DNA of 38,239 nt from Desulfobacterales bacterium (lineage in GTDB: Bacteria > Desulfobacterota > Desulfobacteria > Desulfobacterales > JAHDSC01), in assembly GCA_018432925.1 (NCBI GenBank), contig JAHDSC010000144.1:1-38239 (forward strand), in the 5' to 3' direction. Positions 15,406 through 23,363 of the stretch are shown piece after piece. Numbering within the stretch: position 1 is the stretch's first letter; the number at the start of each line of letters is the position of its first letter. The position numbers and the translations under genes are program-made. The notes beneath the pieces were generated by a model. That model saw nothing but the letters and a program-made list of their open reading frames with translations. It made no database searches and was not told the DNA's origin.

Positions 15406-16470
15406 GTGTTGAATCATGCGCCCTCGTTCCACAGGTTTTCGCTGCTTACGGTAACGGCCCTGTTTTCGCTTTCCATCGCCCATGCCGCTCAACCGGACAG
15501 TCCGTGCAAACCGCATTACACGCAACATGGTTTCAGAAATACGACGCACTGCGAACCGCCTGATTTTTTTGACTTCTTAAAATGGAGATGGCAGCGGCTC
15601 TTCAAAAAAATTCCATCTTCCGGAACCTACCATTTTCCGTTGGCCCAAAACGATCCGGGATTCTTGAAATCCAACCGGGAAAAAACCACCCTGACATGGA
15701 TCGGCCATGCCACGGTTTTGTTGCAACTGAAAGGAAAAAACATACTGACCGATCCGCATTTTTCTAATCGGGCATCCCCCGTGCAATGGGCGGGACCGAA
15801 ACGAATCGTTCCTCCCGGGTTATCCATGGAGGATCTGCCGCCGATCGACTGGGTCGTCATATCCCATGATCATTATGACTCCCTGGACAAACAAACCATC
15901 CGGAATCTATACGGGCGTGAAGGTGGCACGGAAACCCTGTTTTTTGTCCCGTCCGGACTCAAAACATGGTTCCATCGCCTGGGTATCCGCCGGGTGATAG
16001 AAATGGACTGGTGGAATCGGCATAAAGAAGGGGCGCTTTCAATCACCGCCGTCCCGGTTCAGCATTGGAGTAAAAGAAGTCCGTTTTCTCGGAACACGAC
16101 CCTTTGGGCGGGATGGGTCATCCATTCCGATGATTTTCGATTCTTTTTTTGCGGAGACACCGGCTATGCGCCACTTTTTAAAGAGATCGGTAAAAAACTG
16201 GGGCCTTTCCAATTATCGGCGATACCCATCGGAGCATACGAGCCGAGATGGTTTATGCGCTATCATCATGTTAGTCCCGAAGAAGCCCTGCAGATTCATC
16301 TGGACATAGGTTCTGAAAAGTCGGTGGCCATACACTGGGGCACTTTCATGCTTACGGATGAACCCCTTGACGAGCCTCCAAAAAGGCTTGAGAAGGCCTT
16401 GCGGGAAAAATGCCTGTCCGAAGAAGATTTTGTCGTTCTCGGCCATGGTGAAACCATCCGGTTCAATTAA
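15406..16470 (+). CDS. Secreted metallo-beta-lactamase-fold hydrolase (UlaG / NAPE-PLD-like)
   Basis: 354 residues from the GTG at 15406, which has AAAGGA nine bases upstream. This start yields a clean signal peptide (about residues 1-27, ending IAHAA), whereas the longer frame from 15100 begins inside a methyltransferase remnant. The catalytic region includes TWIGHATVLLQL, ILTDPHFSNRASP, the metal motif SHDHYD (about 152-157), FFCGDTGY and a late AIHWGTF. This is the zinc-hydrolase branch that contains UlaG-type lactonases and NAPE-PLD-like phosphodiesterases. The substrate cannot be inferred. It is probably periplasmic. A terminator follows at 16481-16520. Confidence 0.87.
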   Translation: MLNHAPSFHRFSLLTVTALFSLSIAHAAQPDSPCKPHYTQHGFRNTTHCEPPDFFDFLKWRWQRLFKKIPSSGTYHFPLAQNDPGFLKSNREKTTLTWIGHATVLLQLKGKNILTDPHFSNRASPVQWAGPKRIVPPGLSMEDLPPIDWVVISHDHYDSLDKQTIRNLYGREGGTETLFFVPSGLKTWFHRLGIRRVIEMDWWNRHKEGALSITAVPVQHWSKRSPFSRNTTLWAGWVIHSDDFRFFFCGDTGYAPLFKEIGKKLGPFQLSAIPIGAYEPRWFMRYHHVSPEEALQIHLDIGSEKSVAIHWGTFMLTDEPLDEPPKRLEKALREKCLSEEDFVVLGHGETIRFN

Positions 16471-16480
16471 AAACTTGATC

Positions 16481-16520
16481 CGAAAGGCGAGCCGCAATCA
16501 GCATCCCCTTTCGTTTTTTT
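16481..16520 (+). terminator. Terminator after the metallo-hydrolase gene
   Basis: CGAAAGG (16481-16487) pairs with CCTTTCG (16507-16513) around a 19-nt loop, followed by seven T. The loop is long but the T-run is good. Confidence 0.55.
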
Positions 16521-16618
16521 CCCTCGTTGCGGAAAAATAACAATTCGCCGGATACCGATTTTTCCGGGCAGAGTCAAAACAGGAAAAAATCGATTGTAAA
16601 AAAACGAGACGGTAACAG

Positions 16619-16858
16619 ATGATCGCTTTGCATATACTGTTCGCAATCTTAAACCCAAACGGGAATCGCACTTTTCGGTTCACCGGAAAAACCGCCCTGA
16701 AAAAATGGAAACTTCTCCGCCTGGATGACAACGGAAATTCATTTGTCGTTGCCGAATACAAGACCCATTCAGAGGCGCAGGATGCCCAACGATCCTACGA
16801 AAAGAAAGGCCACAAGCAAACGTATTGGGTAGAAAAAATCGAAACAACGGAAGAATAA
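16619..16858 (+). CDS. Small hypothetical protein
   Basis: 79 residues from the first ATG. Only the C-terminal 53 residues look protein-like: KKWKLLRLDDNGN, then FVVAEYKTHSEAQ, and a charged helix ending KKGHKQTYWVEKIE. The pattern (short beta strand, residue-skipping helix, beta strand) resembles a tiny SPOR/ferredoxin-like fold. The first 26 residues read like non-coding sequence and the ATG has no ribosome site. An in-frame CTG at 16697 preceded by CGGAAA would be the natural start by content, but is non-canonical. The family is unrecognised. It is about 100 bases upstream of the SLC13-type permease. Confidence 0.55.
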   Translation: MIALHILFAILNPNGNRTFRFTGKTALKKWKLLRLDDNGNSFVVAEYKTHSEAQDAQRSYEKKGHKQTYWVEKIETTEE

Positions 16859-17006
16859 CCTTCCGACCGCGGCATCGGAAGCGGATCGCAGGTGATCATT
16901 GAAGATTTTCTTCGGCGCCGGAAAAGGACCGTGCCGTTGATGGACCGGCGCATGGATGGATAACGAATCGGCGTTATCGTATTTTTTACAAAAAGGAGGA
17001 ACCCTT

Positions 17007-19367
17007 TTGACGCCGGAAATCATATTGGTGCTTTCCATTCTGCTGGCGGCGATCGTGTTATTGGTCACCGAATGGATACCGATGGAAGTTACTGCATTGC
17101 TGGTTCTGGGCAGCACCGCGCTCACCGGCCTGGTCAGTCCCACCGAAGCATTGTCCGGTTTTTCCAGCCCGGCGGTCGTAACGGTTTGGTCGTTTTTTAT
17201 GCTCAGTGGCGCTCTGACAAGAACGGGGGTGGCAACGGTTATCGGACACCGGATAATGCGGCTGGCGGGCCGTGGGGAGGCAATGATGGTGACGGTGATC
17301 ATGGTCGGCTCCGCCGTGATGTCTTCCGTTATGAACAATGTGGCGGTCGCCGCCCTGATGCTGCCGGTAGTGATGGATATGTCCCGCCGGACCGGCCATC
17401 CGCCGTCAAGGCTCTTGATGCCGCTGGCATACGGCACCTTTCTGGGAGGTCTCACCACGTTGATCGGAACGCCACCCAACATTCTGGTCAGCAATGCGCT
17501 CCGAGATAACGGATTAAAACCGTTCGACCTTTTTGATTACACTCCGACCGGTTTATTCGTCATGACGACCGGGATCCTATTCATGGTCCTGATCGGGAGG
17601 CACCTTCTTCCGGTTCGAAACCTTGCAAAGGAATCCCCGGGTCCGGCGTATGAGAATTTCAGAGAATCGTATGCATTGCAGGAACGAATATTTTACATGC
17701 AGGTTCCGCCGAAATCGGGACTTGAAAATAAAACCCTGAGAGAAAGCCGACTCGGTGCAGCCCTGGGACTTAATGTCGTGGGAATATACCGGGCGGGCCA
17801 GAGGTTTCTTGCCCCCGAACCGTCTCTGGTCATTCGCGCCGGAGATCGCCTGATCGTCGAGGGCCGTCTGGACAAACTGGACGATTTGGGGAACTGGCGG
17901 CAACTCCTTGTGGAAAAGGATACGGTTGAATTGGAACGGCTTTTTTCAAGAAACCTTGACGTTGCGGAAATATCGGTATCCCTCGACTCGGCGTTCACCG
18001 GAAAGAGCTTGTACGATACGGATTTCAGGAACCGGTTCGGAGTCCATGTGCTGTCGATTCTTCGAGATAACCGGACCCTCCGAACCAACCTGCGGTATAT
18101 TCCCTTGAAAACAGGCGATACGCTGCTGCTGTATGGGCCTATCGAGCGACTGGAGGCATTGAAGGATGTTTCGGGATTCGAACGCTATACATCGATCCCC
18201 CGATCCCGCTTGACGAATCCATATCGCTTGAATGAACGACTTCTGGAAATGCGGGTACCCGATGGATCCGGACTGGCCGGAAAAACACTGAAGAAAAGCC
18301 GGCTGGGCGACGCGCTCGGGTTGCGGATACTCTGTATCCATCGAAATAACGGAACCCTTTTTCTGCCTGAACCGGAGGAAGTTCTCCTGGGAGGGGATCG
18401 CCTGATCGTTCAGGGGAAATTGGAAGATCTATCGGTTTTAAAAGGCCTGGAGGAATTGGAAATCGATCGGAAGGCCCTGCCCGATATGAAAGAGCTTGAG
18501 TCGGAAATGGTCGGCATTATGGAAGCCGTGCTTTCACCCCGCACGACGCTTGCCGGTAAAACCCTTCGAGAACTTCACTTCCGCGAAAAGTACGGCTTGA
18601 GCGTACTGGCAATCTGGCGGGAGGGAAGGGCATATCGCTCCGATCTTCGAGATATGGCGCTGCGGTTCGGCGACGCGCTGCTCCTCTTCGGTCTTCGCAC
18701 CAAGCTTCAATTCATGGGAAGGGAACCCGACTTCATCGTTTTGACGGAAGCGGCCCAGGAAATCCCGCACATGGAAAAGGCAAAGATATCCATGCTGATT
18801 ATGGCGTGCATGCTTCTGCCGGTGATGCTGGGATGGGTCCCTATTTACATCGCAGCTGTGGTAGGCGCGGCGTTTACCGTTTTAACCCGGTGTCTGACCA
18901 TGGAGGAAGCCTATAGGGCCATCGAGTGGAAGGCCATATTTCTTATCGCGGGGATGCTCCCTTTGGGTACGGCACTGGAAAATACGGGCGCGGCCCGATT
19001 TCTTTCCGAGCTGGTGGTGGCCGCCGTCGGTCCCTGGGGTCCTCTCGCGGTGATGACCGCACTGGTTGTACTTACCCTATTGGCAGCCTGTATCATTCCA
19101 CCTGCGGCACTCGTAGTGCTTATGGCGCCCATCGTCCTCAAGACTTCCGCCGGCATGGAAATATCGCCTTACCCGTTGATAATGGCAATAGCAATGGCTG
19201 CGTCATCCATTTTTATGACTCCCATATCCCATCCCGCCAACCTTCTGGTGATGGGACCGGGCGGCTATCGATTTGCCGATTATTTAAAGGTCGGTGGTCC
19301 GCTCACGCTGCTGATCCTGATCGTTATCGTGATCGCGGTACCCGGTTTCTGGCCGTTTTTTCCTTGA
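17007..19367 (+). CDS. SLC13-type permease with four RCK_C-like domains
   Basis: 786 residues from the TTG at 17007, chosen because AAAAGGAGG lies 7-8 bases upstream and the product then begins MTPEIILVLSILLAAIV as in homologs. The ATG at 16956 has no ribosome site. An N-terminal membrane half with the PPNILVSNAL loop near residue 155 is followed by a large cytoplasmic insert (about 223-580) and a second membrane half from about 590. The insert holds four TrkA-C/RCK_C-like units, each with a GKTL / GLNVVGI / GDRLIVEG pattern. Family knowledge: sodium- or proton-coupled anion uptake (sulfate, dicarboxylates), with RCK_C regions sensing ligands. The substrate here is unknown. It is transcribed with the small proteins on either side or alone; no terminator was seen. 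Confidence 0.9.
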   Translation: MTPEIILVLSILLAAIVLLVTEWIPMEVTALLVLGSTALTGLVSPTEALSGFSSPAVVTVWSFFMLSGALTRTGVATVIGHRIMRLAGRGEAMMVTVIMVGSAVMSSVMNNVAVAALMLPVVMDMSRRTGHPPSRLLMPLAYGTFLGGLTTLIGTPPNILVSNALRDNGLKPFDLFDYTPTGLFVMTTGILFMVLIGRHLLPVRNLAKESPGPAYENFRESYALQERIFYMQVPPKSGLENKTLRESRLGAALGLNVVGIYRAGQRFLAPEPSLVIRAGDRLIVEGRLDKLDDLGNWRQLLVEKDTVELERLFSRNLDVAEISVSLDSAFTGKSLYDTDFRNRFGVHVLSILRDNRTLRTNLRYIPLKTGDTLLLYGPIERLEALKDVSGFERYTSIPRSRLTNPYRLNERLLEMRVPDGSGLAGKTLKKSRLGDALGLRILCIHRNNGTLFLPEPEEVLLGGDRLIVQGKLEDLSVLKGLEELEIDRKALPDMKELESEMVGIMEAVLSPRTTLAGKTLRELHFREKYGLSVLAIWREGRAYRSDLRDMALRFGDALLLFGLRTKLQFMGREPDFIVLTEAAQEIPHMEKAKISMLIMACMLLPVMLGWVPIYIAAVVGAAFTVLTRCLTMEEAYRAIEWKAIFLIAGMLPLGTALENTGAARFLSELVVAAVGPWGPLAVMTALVVLTLLAACIIPPAALVVLMAPIVLKTSAGMEISPYPLIMAIAMAASSIFMTPISHPANLLVMGPGGYRFADYLKVGGPLTLLILIVIVIAVPGFWPFFP

Positions 19368-19590
19368 TCCGGGTACGGCCCGGCATCCTTTCCGAAAATT
19401 CTTTTCCCGGGAATACTCAAGGCTTGAGTCCGGAGGCAATGACATCCGCGGCTCATTTAAAAAGACCGGAAAATGTTTCTTTTCGGCAGTCCGAGACAGG
19501 AGAAGTTCGAATCCAGGCGAGCCGGAATGGAACCCGCATTTAAACGAATGGAAAATCATAAACCGGAATGAATCAGGGAGGGCATTGACG

Positions 19591-19851
19591 ATGAATACAG
19601 AGAAACGAATCATCCTTGGAATTCATGTGAAGGATCGGGTAAAAAATGCATCGGAAGTCCAAAAATTACTTACCGAACATGGATGTAATATCAAGACCCG
19701 AATCGGGTTGCATGAGGTGACGGGCAAATATTGCGCCGGCTACGGAATCATTCTCCTGGAGATGATCGGCGCCGATGCGGAAACCGATACGCTTTTCAAT
19801 AAATTGAACGACATGAAAGGAGTCAATGTTCAAAAAATGGTTTTCGTGTGA
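19591..19851 (+). CDS. Small ACT-like protein (TM1266 / hydrogenase-regulator type)
   Basis: 86 residues from the ATG at 19591, preceded by GGGAGGG at 8 bases. The sequence RIILGIHVKDR, then LTEHGCNIKTRIGLHE, and KLNDMKGVNVQKMVF follows the layout of the TM1266 family: strand, helix, G-R-x-G turn, strand, helix and a closing G-V-x-V strand, an ACT-like fold. Relatives are annotated as putative iron-only hydrogenase system regulators, but no hydrogenase gene is in this window. Many Desulfobacterota carry stand-alone copies of unknown ligand. Probably a small homodimeric ligand-binding protein. It lies 220 bases after the permease gene. Confidence 0.72.
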   Translation: MNTEKRIILGIHVKDRVKNASEVQKLLTEHGCNIKTRIGLHEVTGKYCAGYGIILLEMIGADAETDTLFNKLNDMKGVNVQKMVFV

Positions 19852-20086
19852 TTTCAGAAAAACCATTTCCGTTCGGCTCAAAAAATTCGGCACCCTAAAA
19901 AAATCCACGCCGAAGCCGGATAAAACAGGCAGGCGCGAATTTCCGGTATCGTCGGAAACATGCAACGTGACTTTCATTCCAATGGATACGACGCCACACG
20001 CCGTACCTGCCGAAAAAATACGGTAAAACAGCGAACGAATCGGTTTTCAGTCAAGGAAACGACCACGGGCCTTTTTCCGGGTCCGA

Positions 20087-20110
20087 TTATTCCCGAACGT
20101 CCGGGAATAA
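20087..20110. repeat. Perfect inverted repeat, possible operator
   Basis: TTATTCCCG-N6-CGGGAATAA, 9-bp perfect arms, 12 bases upstream of the promoter candidate for the transporter gene. It has no T-run. The position and symmetry suit a binding site for a dimeric regulator. Confidence 0.45.
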
Positions 20111-20121
20111 CCACAGACGGC

Positions 20122-20150
20122 TTGCAAAAACGTTACCACTGCGGTAGATA
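20122..20150 (+). promoter_or_regulatory. Promoter candidate of the MFS/AtuA cluster
   Basis: TTGCAA (20122-20127), 17 nt, TAGATA (20145-20150). Four of six positions match consensus in each hexamer. The next start codon is the MFS gene at 20218. Confidence 0.4.
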
Positions 20151-20217
20151 CGGAAAAGTCGCTTTGTTTTCAAGGTCGCGCCGTGCGCTTCGGTACTGTT
20201 GTGTGGTGAGTTTTAAA

Positions 20218-21573
20218 ATGGGTGATATCCATTTCAGGAATTCCGACGAATCGGATCCGTCGGTCCCGCCGGTCAGCCGGCGTGAACTGCTGGCCTGGGC
20301 AATGTATGATTTTGCCAATTCAGGCTACACGACGGTTGTGCTGACCACGATTTTTAACGCCTATTTTGTCGGTGTGGTAGCGGGCGGCAGCGTTTCTCCC
20401 GGCATGTCAACCCTCCTGTGGACATCCGCTGTAGGAATCGCCAATGCCGCGGTTCTTATCAGCGCCCCGCTGATCGGAGCGGTTGCCGACCATCGTGCCG
20501 CCAAAAAAAAATTTTTACTGGTCGCCACCTGCGGGTGTGTCTGTTTTACCGCTCTTTTGGCGCTGACCGGACCGGGCGATATCCGCCTTGCCGTGGCACT
20601 GATAATTATTTCCGGTTTCCTCTTTTACACGGGGGAAAATCTGATCGCCGCTTTTTTACCCGAAATCGCCTCTCAAGAAAATATGGGGCGGATTTCCGGT
20701 TACGGCTGGAGCCTCGGCTATTTGGGCGGCCTTCTGGTCCTTGCGATCTGTCTCGCCTATATTTCCTGGGCGCAAGGACACGGGCACACCAGTGCTCAAT
20801 TCGTTCCTGCGACCATGCTCATCGTTGCGGCCGCCTATGCGCTGGCGACCGTACCCACGTTCGTATGGCTGACCGAACGGGCCAAACCGTTTGCCGGCAC
20901 CCGTTTGAGGGATTCTCTCCCCTCGGGATTCCGAAGACTGCGCCGGACCCTTTCGGAAGCCCATCATTTTCAGGACCTGAATCGTTTTCTGGTTTCTCTG
21001 ACGATCTACCATTGCGGAATCAATACGGTGATCGTTCTGGCCGCGGTCTACGCCCAGGAGGAAATGGGGTTTACCAGCCGGGAAACCATCGTAATGATTA
21101 TGATCGTAAACATAACAGCGGCTCTCGGCGCTTTTCTTTTCGGTCGGCTTCATGACCGTCTCGGTGCCATTCCGGTTCTGGCAATCACCCTGATACTCTG
21201 GGTCGTTGCCGTTACGGGCGCATTTTTTGTCACCGGCCGGAACGGCTTATGGGTCGTCGCAAATCTGGTGGGTATCGCGATGGGCAGCAGTCAGTCGGGG
21301 GGACGGGCATTGATCGGTCAATTCTCTCCTCCTTCGCGAACGGCTGAATTTTTCGGCCTGTGGGGACTGGCGGTCAAGCTGTCAACGGTTATCGGACCGA
21401 TGAGCTACGGTATCATTAATTATATGACGGCCGGCAATCATCGACTCGCCATTCTTTCCACGATTTCTTTCTTTGTGATCGGCCTGTTGCTGCTGTTGCG
21501 GGTAAATGAACGTCGCGGCATAGCGGCCGCACGAAACGATAAGGAGGTCGATTATCGGAAATCATCCATTTAA
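20218..21573 (+). CDS. MFS transporter, UMF1 / Atg22-like family
   Basis: 451 residues from the ATG at 20218 with GGTGAG upstream; the frame stays open to 19960 but that stretch lacks protein character. The family signature WAMYDFANSGYTTVVLTTI lies directly before the first membrane segment, and about 12 membrane segments follow, with an RISGYGWSLGYLGGL motif between the halves and GSSQSGGRALIGQ in the C-terminal half, both typical of UMF1 proteins. These inner-membrane carriers resemble yeast vacuolar amino-acid effluxer Atg22; bacterial substrates are mostly unknown. The stop codon overlaps the probable start of the AtuA-like gene, so it is likely to move that pathway's substrate or product. 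Confidence 0.88.
   Translation: MGDIHFRNSDESDPSVPPVSRRELLAWAMYDFANSGYTTVVLTTIFNAYFVGVVAGGSVSPGMSTLLWTSAVGIANAAVLISAPLIGAVADHRAAKKKFLLVATCGCVCFTALLALTGPGDIRLAVALIIISGFLFYTGENLIAAFLPEIASQENMGRISGYGWSLGYLGGLLVLAICLAYISWAQGHGHTSAQFVPATMLIVAAAYALATVPTFVWLTERAKPFAGTRLRDSLPSGFRRLRRTLSEAHHFQDLNRFLVSLTIYHCGINTVIVLAAVYAQEEMGFTSRETIVMIMIVNITAALGAFLFGRLHDRLGAIPVLAITLILWVVAVTGAFFVTGRNGLWVVANLVGIAMGSSQSGGRALIGQFSPPSRTAEFFGLWGLAVKLSTVIGPMSYGIINYMTAGNHRLAILSTISFFVIGLLLLLRVNERRGIAAARNDKEVDYRKSSI
21541..21547 (+). promoter_or_regulatory. Strong Shine-Dalgarno that decides the AtuA start
   Basis: AAGGAGG inside the end of the MFS gene. In the AtuA frame it is followed by TCG-ATT-ATC; the spacing is 3 nt to ATT and 6 nt to ATC. 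No ATG, GTG or TTG occurs at usable distance. Confidence 0.6.
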
Positions 21574-22912
21574 GGTCCTCTCCCCCACCGCCATCCTCGG
21601 ATACGGTTTTCCGGTGGAATCATTTGAAAGGGGTATGGAAAAACGACCGGATCTGATTGCCGTGGATGCCGGCAGCACTGATCCGGGCCCGTTTTACCTG
21701 GGCGCGGGAAAGTCCTTTACAAGCCGGTCGGCGGTCAAGCGGGATCTGGAAATTCTTTTGAAAGGAGCGGTTGCAAATGCAATTCCCTGTATCATCGGTA
21801 CGGCGGGAGGATGCGGGGCGCGTGAGAATGTAAACTGGACAAAAGAAATTATCGATGAACTGGCGAAAAAAAACGGCCTTTCGTTTCGCATGGCTTTAAT
21901 TTATGCGGACATACCCAAAGATGTCGTTCGGGAAGCCCTCCGTACCGGAAAACTGACTCCCCTTCATCCCGCTCCGGACATTACCGAAGAGGAAATCGGG
22001 GAAAGCGTACGAATCGTCGCTCAGATGGGGGCGGAACCGGTTCTGAAAGCCCTGGAAATGAACTGCCAGGTCATTGTCTGCGGAAGGTGTTACGATCCGG
22101 TACCGTTTTCCGCTCCGGCGATTAAAAAAGGTTTCGACCCCGGGCTTGCCGTTCATATGGGAAAAATCCTGGAGTGCGCGGCGATTGCCGCAACGCCGGG
22201 AAGCGGTCGCGATTGCGTAATGGCAACTCTTTACAAAAACCATTTCGAGTTGGAAGCGCTCAATCCCCAGCGCCGGTTTACCCGTCTTTCAACCGCGGCC
22301 CATACCCTTTATGAAAAAACCGACCCGTATTTCCTTCCCGGACCCGGCGGAACGCTGGATCTGGCAAAAACCACCTTCACCTCTCTGGAGGAAGGAAGAG
22401 TGCGCGTTTCCGGAACCCGTTTTCTGCCGTCCGATCCTTATACGGTGAAACTGGAAGGCGTGAAGCGGGCGGGATTTCGAACCATCTCCATCGCGGGCAT
22501 CCGGGACCCGATTCTGATACGGCAAATCGATTCCGTTCTGGCTGAAATCCGCCGGCAGACGGAAAAAGATTCAGGGGCGACCGGGAATCTTCTTTTTCAT
22601 GTTTACGGCAAAAACGGTGTCATGGGTGCAATGGAACCGGAAAAAGACCGGCTGTCGCATGAGTTGGGGCTTGTCATCGAAGCGGTTGCCCCGGACCCGG
22701 AACAAGCCGCTTCCATTTGCGCCTGTGCGCGCAGCACGCTTCTTCATTTCGGCTATCCCGGGCGGATATCCACCGCAGGCAATCTCGCGCTTCTCTATAG
22801 CCCTTCGGATATACCCTGCGGAGAGGTCTACACCTTCAACATCTACCATCTGATGACCGTCGATGATCCGGTTGCGTGTTTTCCCATAACGGTATATGAG
22901 GTGAACCGATGA
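21554..22912 (+). CDS. AtuA-like (DUF1446) protein
   Basis: 432 residues from the GTG at 21614, or 452 if translation begins at ATC 21554 as proposed here. The longer form restores the conserved family opening KVLSPTAILGYGFP that the GTG start would cut in half, and a perfect AAGGAGG precedes it. Further signatures are DAGSTDPGP, GTAGGCGA, CGRCYDP, ECAAIAATPGSGRDC, LPGPGG and FHVYGKNGVMG. The family is named after AtuA of the Pseudomonas acyclic-terpene pathway and acts on acyl-CoA-type substrates by genetic evidence; the exact reaction is unsettled. It overlaps the DUF4387 gene by 4 bp. AtuA-like and DUF4387 proteins travel together, probably as partners. Confidence 0.87.
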   Translation: MGNHPFKVLSPTAILGYGFPVESFERGMEKRPDLIAVDAGSTDPGPFYLGAGKSFTSRSAVKRDLEILLKGAVANAIPCIIGTAGGCGARENVNWTKEIIDELAKKNGLSFRMALIYADIPKDVVREALRTGKLTPLHPAPDITEEEIGESVRIVAQMGAEPVLKALEMNCQVIVCGRCYDPVPFSAPAIKKGFDPGLAVHMGKILECAAIAATPGSGRDCVMATLYKNHFELEALNPQRRFTRLSTAAHTLYEKTDPYFLPGPGGTLDLAKTTFTSLEEGRVRVSGTRFLPSDPYTVKLEGVKRAGFRTISIAGIRDPILIRQIDSVLAEIRRQTEKDSGATGNLLFHVYGKNGVMGAMEPEKDRLSHELGLVIEAVAPDPEQAASICACARSTLLHFGYPGRISTAGNLALLYSPSDIPCGEVYTFNIYHLMTVDDPVACFPITVYEVNR

Positions 22913-23268
22913 GAAATGTACCGGTGACGGACATCGCGGCGGTGATTCGAAGTAAAAATTCCGGGCCCTATGAATTAACCTTTGACATTTTGTTCAAAGA
23001 TGAAAAGGTTTACCGGCAGATAAAAAATATCGACTTTTTTACCCCCGAACGCATGGCAGCGCTTTACGGGGTCACAAAAGATGAGATCATCAAAATTGTT
23101 TATTTCGATCCGGCGTTTGCCGTGAAAATTACGATGGTTCGACCGGTGGTTTCCGGAGCCCCGGGGGATACGGACGTCTATGGTGCCCAGCAGCATGCTC
23201 CTCTTCTTTCGCTTCAAATCCCCCTGGCCGAAATATCGTCTGCGCCCTACCCTGCGAGCCGCTCTTGA
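22909..23268 (+). CDS. DUF4387 protein
   Basis: 119 residues, the usual size. It starts VTDIAAVIRSKNSGPYELTFDILF, the DUF4387 hallmark, and contains VYFDPAFAVKITMVRP and a late DVYGAQQHAPLL. The ATG overlaps the AtuA-like stop (ATGA), so the two are translationally coupled. No catalytic activity is known for the family. Its constant association with AtuA-like proteins, sometimes fused to them, suggests a small subunit of one enzyme. No membrane segments or signal peptide. Confidence 0.86.
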   Translation: MRNVPVTDIAAVIRSKNSGPYELTFDILFKDEKVYRQIKNIDFFTPERMAALYGVTKDEIIKIVYFDPAFAVKITMVRPVVSGAPGDTDVYGAQQHAPLLSLQIPLAEISSAPYPASRS

Positions 23269-23363
23269 AATCATTTTCGTATCGCGCAGGTAATTTGGAA
23301 TGAATCCATCACACCAGTTGATATGGGGGAAAAACATAAAATGAAACGGTTGGAGGAGATCGT

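Larger units (their letters stand above)
19852..20217. other. Gene-free stretch upstream of the MFS/AtuA cluster
   Basis: About 365 bases with no credible gene. It contains a perfect 9-bp inverted repeat at 20087-20110 and a moderate promoter candidate at 20122-20150. Confidence 0.55.

Noticed and set aside
19960..20217. 86-codon extension of the MFS transporter
   Set aside because: Arginine-rich, non-membrane, no ribosome site. The family starts directly before the WAMYDFANSGY motif.
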